From assembly GCF_030035675.1 (NCBI RefSeq), contig NC_084489.1, positions 79,846,270-79,910,269 on the forward strand: a stretch of 64,000 nucleotides of DNA. Reading direction: 5' to 3'. Shown one piece after another: positions 22,601 to 31,600 of the stretch. Every line of letters starts with the position of its first letter. Positions within the stretch are counted from its first letter, which is position 1. The notes beneath the pieces are model-generated. The model was not told the DNA's origin, ran no database searches, and worked only from the letters and a program-made list of their open reading frames with translations. The position numbers and the translations under genes are program-made. This DNA is from Rhineura floridana (Eukaryota > Chordata > Lepidosauria > Squamata > Rhineuridae).

Positions 22601-25600
22601 ACGACTAGGGACCACTCCCTCTCTCAAGGAGGCATTTATCACTTCCCTGGCCCATCCGGCTGTTTCGACCCTGGCCGCTTTCACTAGCCAAGAGGGGCAA
22701 GGATCTAGTGCAGAAGTGGTTGCACGCACCAGTCCGAGTACCTTGTCAACTTCCTCCAGCTGTACCAACTGAAACTCATCCAATAAATGAGGACAAGACC
22801 ATGCTCCGGATACCTCATTAGGTTCAACTGCTATAATATTGGAGTCTAAGTCCCGGCGGATGCATAAGACTTTACCTTGGAAGTGCCCAGCGAACTCATT
22901 ACAGCGGATTACCGATGGTTCTCTAATATCCTGAGGGTTAGCATGTAAAAGCCCTCGGACAATTCTAAAAAGCTCCGCTGGGCGGTTGAGAGTTGATTTA
23001 ATGGTGGCAGCGAAATATCATTTTTTTGCTGCCCTCACCGCTTCTGTATACAATTTCGTAGAGGCACTTACCAAGGCGTGATTGCATGCGTCAGGAGTCC
23101 GCCTCCATCTGCACTCAAGCCTCCTCCTCTCTTGTTTCATCGCTCTCAGCTCCGGGGTATACCACGGAGCTGCATGAGCTCTGCATGGGAGAGGGCGCGC
23201 AGGAGCGATCGTGTCAACGGCCCGGGTCATCTCCGCATTCCACAATTTGACCAGGGCTTCGACAGGAGCGCCAGTCTTATCAGCCGGAAAACCCCCCAGA
23301 GCCCTTTGGAAACCCTGAGGATCCATTAGTCTCCGAGGTCGGACCAACTTAATAGGTCCCCCACCCTTGCGGAGGGAAAGGGCAGCAGTAAGCCTAAACT
23401 TCAACAAGCGGTGATCTGTCCATGACAATGGAGTCGATGAAAAACTCCCCACCTCCAGGTCACCATCTCCATGTCCAGTGGCAAAGATCAAATCAAGAGT
23501 ATGCCCCGACACATGTGTTGGGCCAGCAGCAAATTGAGACAGCCCCATGGTTGCCATGGAGGCCATGAAGTCCTGAGCCGCCCCAGATAGAGCAGCCTCG
23601 GCATGGATGTTGAAGTCTCCCAGTACCAGTAGTCTGGGGGACTTCAGCAATATCTCCGAGACTACCTCTGTCAGCTCAGTTAGGGAAGCTGTTGGGCAGC
23701 AGGGTGGGCGGTACACCGACAGTATTCCCAGTCTGTCTCCTTGACCCAGCACAAGGTGGAGGCACTCCAAGCCACTCGTCACCTGGACAGGGTGCTTGAT
23801 GAGCGAGAGAGAACTCCTATAGGCCACAGCTACCCCGCCTCCCCGACCCTTGGATCTACCACAGTGTTGAACCATATACCCAGGTGGGCAAAGCTGGGAA
23901 AGAGTAACTCCTCCCTGATCACCCACCCAGGTCTCGGTTACACATGCCAGGTCAGCGCCCTCATCAACAATTAAATCGTGGACGAGGGAGATTTTATTAT
24001 GTACCGACCTGGCGTTCAGAAGCAACACTTGGAGATCCGAGAGCTGGCTGATAGGACAACCAACAGTCCTGCGGATGTGAGGAGGACCGGAACAAGGCAC
24101 AGGCACAACTTGTCTGGGACGAGTTCCCCTTAACTGGCATGTTCTCCTCACAACACCATACCTCCCATTACCCGTCACAACATTAATTGGGGCCCCCAAA
24201 AGTCCCCCCGCTCGGCACAAAGTCCCCTCTCCCCGGCACATAATAAAATACACATAAACTCACACTCAAGTACTCATATACACATTCAAATTCATTTACA
24301 CACGACACAGTCCACTAATTAACTACACATAAAAGTCAAACTCACACATTCAAATAATCATTTAAACGCATTCACACTGATCACAATCCACAATTAAAAC
24401 AATAGCAACAGGCGTTAAACACTCAGCATTCAAACAGGCGGGGACAGCAGCGATTTAGCTTGGCCAAGATGGTAGTAGGCCAGAGTAATGGCAGCAACCG
24501 GAGCTGAAGTAATAGCAGCAGCGACGCCCACATTCACGACATCAACAACAGCAACCTGTCCCACATGAGATGATGATAATGACCAGAAGCCGTAGTAACG
24601 ATGATGATGATGATGGCGCACCCCGAGAGGGAATCACAGCAACAGTCGAATCCTACCGATCCACACTCAGCAATAGCGATGACAGTAGCAGCGGCGACAA
24701 CGTCCACACCCAGGTAAACAGCAGATGACAACAAACGATGACAACGGTCACGATGACGACAACAGCGACAGCACCCGCAGCCAGGTAAACAAGAACGCCC
24801 GCCCAAGCAGCAACGACAACAGCAGCGGCCCAGACAAGCAGCAGCGGCACAGAGGCAGGGCGTCCCGGCAACGGCAACGCCCACGCCCCAGCCCCGGCCA
24901 CTCAGCAATGGCCCGACCCGGCCCGCTGCGCCGTGGCAGCCAGCCGCGGCAGCAGCGGCGGCCAGAATCCGAGACTGCGGCGCCATGGCGGCCGAGGCCG
25001 CAAATGACGGAGCCGCACAAGCAGAGGCAGCGGGAGCAACGCCGGTCCAGCCCAACCCGAACACGGCGACAACAGGCGACAGCAGGCAGCAGCGACAGAC
25101 AGCACCGACAGACCGGGGCGGCAGCACACAGAGTGAGTCATTGAAGGGCAAAACGCAGCAGAGCTCCGAACTGAGCGTCCTTCTCGGTCGCCATTTTACT
25201 GCAGGTAAACTGCAGTTTCCACTGCAATCCTCAAGGCCGAAGGGGTGGGTATGGTCAGAGTCATGGCAGTCTCCCTGCCCCACTGGGGCAGGTGGGTGCT
25301 GAAGCATGAGCACTGGCAGAGCACTCAAACAGCAAAACCCCTGCTTCCCTCATGCTCCCATACAAACACCTACCATGCTTCCAGGTTCAGGGACCATGTT
25401 CTCCAGCAGCTACTGCTTCCTAGAGAGGGAGACTCTCCCCTGTTGCTTTCCCTCCTCCTACTGCAAACTGACTTCAGCTGGCTTCAGGAAAGGTCAGGGG
25501 ATGGGGAAAGGAAGAGCTGGATGCGAGCTCTGAGTGGGCACCTCAGGATGCACAAGCAGGACGGATGCTGCTGACAGGCCGTTATGAGCCAGTCAGCAGA

Positions 25601-28600
25601 GTGGCATGGCATAAACAAGAGGCTGGGGGAGGCCTGCCGGGATGCTGCCCAGCTGGAATGGGCTGTCAGGTGAACCGGTGGGGATGTCTGAGAGCGTGAG
25701 GATTGATCCCACAGGTTGCTGAGCGGAGACTAATCAGGACCAGAGGCAGGGGTGCTCATGTGCAGAGTGCGCTAGCTGGGGTCTTGAACCCTTTTCCTGA
25801 GAGACCTGCTGCGTGCTTGCTGCTTGTACTACTGGGATTCATGTGCTGGGGCACCGTTTTGGGAGCTGTGCATGTTGATGGATCATGGGGTTACCATGGC
25901 CTTACCCCAAGAGTGGCTGGCTGGGTGGTGTGAGGGCATCATCCCTCCTATGTCCTGGGCTTGGTGGGCAGCGGTGGTGTTGCCAAGGACAGTGGTAGGG
26001 CGGCTGGAATTTTTGCTGCTTTTCAGACATTTTTCTTCCTGCCCTGCTCCTCCCTCCTGTCCTGAACTGAGCATGGATTGGATACAGCTGCAGAGCATTG
26101 CCAGCCCTTTCTTAATTGCATTACAGGACTGCTCTGTAAAGAATTATATTAAGAAATCAAGGGGGAAAACAGCAACAATTCTTACCAGAAGTGTTTATCT
26201 GCATCCAACAGGAACGGCAGTGCCATGGCATATTCTTTTTTCTTCAGCAGTGCTCTGCCCTTTTCATGATAGCCCATGGCTAACAAAAGAGCCTATTGGA
26301 GGTGGGGGAAGGGGGAAGAGAAGCATTTCATTAATATTAAACCTTAATGTAAACTGCATTTAAAAACTGTATTTTCATGTTCTTTCAAGAAAGAAAAGGA
26401 CCCATAACAACTTCTTTCCAGCAGACACTTACTTTTTTGGCTTGTGGAGGAATCTTGATGGTTCTTCCGGTTTGGTTTGCTATGTCTAGGTAAGGTGTTC
26501 TATCAGGATCTAAAGAATCCTCTGAAATAGATCAGACAGGGAAAATGGGATTAGCTCTGGCTCCTTTACACTCCAATAACATATGGACCAAGACACTGTT
26601 TCTCAATGTTCCATCTGTAAAATGAGAAACACAGCAACCTACTTCACAGGGCTGTTGTTTTTTGAATACAACACTTTCTGCACTGATGGTTAGATAAAGC
26701 AGCTATCCCAGGAAATAACTGGTTATCATGTTGCATCTTTAAAAAAAGACTAGGTATTTTGTGGTTCCTGAATGAGTTCTTGATCATGCACAATTCTCAC
26801 CCAAAAAAGTTGTGGCCTTGTTCCAGGCTTAGTTTGATGTGTGAGCCAGGTGCCTCACAACCCATCATACTAAGAGACTCCCTAGTTGGCAATGGGTTGC
26901 ATGGCACTCCTGAGGAGCATTCTAGATTCTAGGAACACAACCAAAGAAACATGGAGCAGAACTGCATTAAGTGACCCAAACTTAATTTGTAGTTTGTGCC
27001 AAACAGACAAGCCCTGGGCTCCTACTGGGAGGAAGGGCGGGACATAAATCAAATAATAAATAAACAAATAGTTCACTATAGAGGTTTGGCCACCAAAATG
27101 AGTTTGTTCTGCATATGCGGCACATCGCTTCGTGGGATCAGATCTGCTTTATCTCAGTTCAGTAAACAATGTATTTCTTCTGGTATTTTACTCACACTTG
27201 TGCTTCTCTGTACTGATCACAGCCCAGCCTATTTGGCGACTTGGGCTGAATCCAGAGCTAACTATTCTAGAAGATCATGGCCAGTATGAAAGCACCATCA
27301 CTACCTTCGGAGCCTTTTCCTCTGCCAGGCTCTGAAAACTCCATTCTGCACTTTGCAGCATAGTTCAGCACAAACCAGTGAAGAGCCTGCAGCAGGGAGC
27401 TGACAAACTTCCTCCTCCATTTCCAATCCCTGCAGCACTTTTGCAACTGGTTTGTAAATGTTTACGATTTTAAAGCAAAGTGTGGACGAGTATGTATCTG
27501 GGATGGGGAACCTCCAGCCTGCAGGCCAGATTTGGTCCGCCAGTCCTCCCCATTCAGCCTGTGAGGCTAGTTTATTATTTATTATTATTTAGTTGCATTT
27601 CTAAACCGCCCTATAGCTAGCAGCTCCCAGGGCGGTGTACAACATGATAAAACCACAATATTTAAAATAAAGCAAGTGTGTATTGCGCAAACAATATAAG
27701 ACATTATATAAACAAAGTAAAAGAAAACTAGAAATAAAATAAATAAGATTAAAAGCATAAAATACATTAAAATGCCTGGGTGAAGAGGTGGGTTTTTACC
27801 TGGCGCCGGAAAGATGACAGGGAAGGCGCCAGGCGTATCTCATCTGGGAGGGCATTCCATAATTCGGGGGCCACCACCGAAAAGGCCCTAGATCTTGTTA
27901 CTGTTCTCCGGGCCTCTGTATGGGTTGGGACCCGGAGAAGGGCCTTAGACGTCGAGCGGAGTGAACGGGTAGGAACATAGCGGGAGAGGCGTTCCATCAG
28001 ATATTGCGGTCCAGTGCCGTTAAGGGCTTTATAGGTAAGGACCAACACTTTGAATCTGGCCCGGAAACATATCGGAAGCCAGTGCAGTTGGGCCAGAATA
28101 GGTGTTATGTGGTCGAATTTCTTCGTCCCAGTAAGAACTCTGGCCGCAGCATTCTGCACTAGCTGAAGTTTCCGAATCGTTTTCAAAGGTAACCCTACGT
28201 AGAGAGCATTACAGTAATCCAATCTAGAGGTTACCAGAGCATGAATAACTGAGGCTAGGTTCTCCCTGTCCAGATAGGGTCGTAGTTGGGCTACCAGCCG
28301 AAGCTGGTAAAACGCATTTCGTGCCACCGAGGCTACCTGAGCCTCAAGTGACAGAAGCGGATCTAATAAGATCCCCAAACTACGGACCTGTTCCTTTAGG
28401 AGGAGTGTAACCCCATCTAGGGCAGGTCTGACATCAACCATCTGAGCAGAGGGCCCTCCAACTAACAGCATCTCAGTCTTGTCAGGATTGAGTTTTAGTT
28501 TGTTCGCTCTCATCCAGTCCATTATCGCGGCCAGGAAGCGGTTCAGTACAGCAACCGCCTCACCTGAAGAAGATGAAAAGGAGAAATAGAGCTGCGTATC

Positions 28601-31600
28601 ATCAGCATATTGCTGGAAACGCACTCCATAACTCCTGATGACCTCACCTAGCGGCTTCATATAGATATTAAAAAGCATGGGGGACAGAACTGAGCCCTGC
28701 GGGACCCCATACTGGAGCACCCAGGGACTCGAGTAATGTTCCCCAAGCATCACCTTCTGGAGACGATTCCCAAGATAGGAGCACAGCCACCGCCAAGCAG
28801 TGCCTCCAACTCCTAAATCCGCGAGTCGCCCCAGAAGGATACCATGGTCAATGGTATCAAAAGCCGCCGAGAGATCAAGGAGAACCAACAGAGTTACACT
28901 CCCTCTGTCTTTCTCCCGACAGAGGTCATCATACAGGGCGACCAAGGCTGTTTCTGTACCAAACCCCGGCCGAAAGCCCGATTGAAATGGATCCAGATAA
29001 TCAGTTTCATCCAAGAGAGCCTGGAGTTGGCGAGCGACCATGCGCTCTAGAACCTTGCCCAGAAATGGAACATTTGCTACCGGCCTATAGTTGTTAACGT
29101 TATCAGGGTCCAAGGAGGGCTTTTTTTAGGAGCGGTCTCACTATCGCCTGTTTCAGGCAAGGTGGGACCACTCCCTCTCGTAACGAGGCATTAATCACCT
29201 CCTTGGCCCAGCCGGCCGTTCCATTTCTGCTAGCTTTTATTAGCCACGAGGGGCAAGGGTCCAGAGCGGAAGTGGTCGCCCGTATCTGTCCAAGCACTTT
29301 GTCCACATCCTCGAGCTGTACCAACTGAAACTCATCCAATAAAACAGGACAAGACTGTGTTCTGGACACCTCATTAGATTCAACTGTTACAATATTGGAG
29401 TCAAGGTCCCGACGGATGTTTATGATCTAGTTTCCCCAAACCAAGCTCACCTGGCCCACAGCTGACATCATATATGACATCAGGTGTAGGGCAGGTAGAG
29501 ATGTGGCTGCTTTCTCTTCAGAAAGCAAGATTAAACCCCCAGCCCATCAGAGGGAGATCAATTCTGACTGGTTCAGGTACACGCACAAGTTCCCTCAGAG
29601 AGCTCTCTCATGTACTCAAACCCTGCAGAAAGTAGGAATGAACCTCCCACACATCAGCTGATTTCTTTAGTTGCTGCTTGTGTTTATTGTTTGTTGTCTG
29701 ATTTTATTGTTGATATTTTGTATTTTAACCTTTTTGTACACCGCCCAGAGAGCCACTCGCTATGGGCGGTCTATAAATGAAACAAATAAAACAAATAAAT
29801 AAATAAATAAATCCTGCTTGGTGAGTATCTCCGCCCCCCCGCCAACAGCCAACTTGACAGGTGGGTAACGCTACCCACCTGCCAATCACCTAATGTCGCT
29901 ATGACATCAGATGACTGACAAGTGGCCAGTCCTGCCCACCTCACAAAGCTGGTCTGTGGGGTGGAGGGAGATAAAGATTTGGCCCACTGAGCCAAAAAGG
30001 TTCCCCACTCCTGGTGTAAGTGAACAAAATATACACAAATTGCTTTCTGAAGGAGGGACAAGACTGATGGGTGTTGCTGGTATGTCTTTCTGTTGTGGAA
30101 GTAGCAAACCTGGGCTCACATTGTGGGTGAGAAGCTGTCATACCCTTTAAGGACTATATCAATCATCACCCTATATGCAGGACAGGACAATGACCTTTCC
30201 AATTAATTTCTTCTTCTTTAAATGGAATTTTCATCCGTTTTGTTAATAGTGAGATTTATACAAAGAGCTCCTTACCTCTTTCTGCAAGTATTTCTAAGCC
30301 TTTTTTTGTTCTTTGCATCCTTTTATTCATTTCTTTTTTCTTCACAGCCTCTTCCTCCTGTTGCATTTCCTCTTCCCGGACTTTTTTTCTGGTATCTTCT
30401 TCGGTCAGTTTCAGCTCAAGCACCATAACCTTGACATTGTGTGTTACACCTTGATCTTCAAGAGTCTTTCCTGTAAAATGGTGACAGAGTTAATGTGCCT
30501 AGGTCAGTTGGAGGAAAGTGGGATTCAAAGTTTTAAAAATCTGTATTTTAAAGAAACAAAAAGGTATAGCCTTAATTAGAAGCTTAACTGTAGCTGTACA
30601 ACTCTTCAGCTAATATTCGAAAACACAACAGACATACCTAGGTCAAGCTGCTTCTTATTTATAATTATTTTGATGCAGTTTTCTTCAAATCCATATGTCT
30701 GTGCTATTCTATGAAACAAAGCAAAATATATTAAACACTACTCAGTTTTAAAGGGTATTCAGTATATTTTTGGATTTATAACTTATTTTCTAAATAATGT
30801 TTACACATAAAGATTTTCTTTTCACACATCTTTACTTACAAGGACTAAGACATAGGAAGAGCTCACTATTTTACAAGCTTGGTACAGAGAATATAAGGAC
30901 AAATAGAAGCTTTGTTTGAACAGTAGTTGTCAAAACATGAACTACAGACCAAAAATGGTACAGAAGCAAGTGGTTAGTCAGTTCCTTCCTTGTTTCCCTA
31001 ATTATTATTGTTATTATTGTTTATTATTACGAGGTCCCAGGGCGGGTGATAACAATTTAAAAACATAATTAATCACATAAAGCCTACAAGCCTATGCATG
31101 CATACTTTGGAGTAAACTACAATGAATTCACTGAGACTTACTTCTGATATACTTTTGATATATTAATATTTGCAAACTATATGACATGCCATTCTTGTGT
31201 TCAGTTTAAGAGGCATTACTATGCTAAATTTCAAATATGAATATGCCAAATCCAGATTATATTATTTATTTATTATTTATTTATTAATTGTGCTTTTATA
31301 CCGCCCTTTAGCAATAAGCTCTCAGGGCGGTGTACAACAATAAAAACAGGTTAAAATACAAGTGAGTATAAATAAAATGCACTATAAAACATATGTGAAA
31401 ACAAGATTGCAACAAAAAAAATTAAAATTAACATTTGAATTATATGCTATAATAAGAACTATATAAAAGAATTTTGTTGTTGTTATGTGCTTTCAAGTCG
31501 ATTATGACTTATGGCGACCCTATGAATAGCAACCTCCAAAAGCATCTGTCGTGAACAGCCCTGTTCAGATCTTGTAAGTTGAGGTCTGTGGCTTCCTTTA

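Noticed and set aside
22037-23974. Plus-strand frames of 60-108 codons across 21-24 kb
   Set aside because: They are shadows of the minus-strand L2 reading frame.
21029-25200. A host gene encoding an endonuclease/reverse transcriptase
   Set aside because: Further copies at 27.6 and 46.0 kb and the repeat tail show it is a LINE.
24534-25328. 264-codon Cys/Ala-rich minus frame as a protein
   Set aside because: It covers the CpG-rich L2 5' UTR, and overlapping long frames exist on both strands. It is a compositional artefact.
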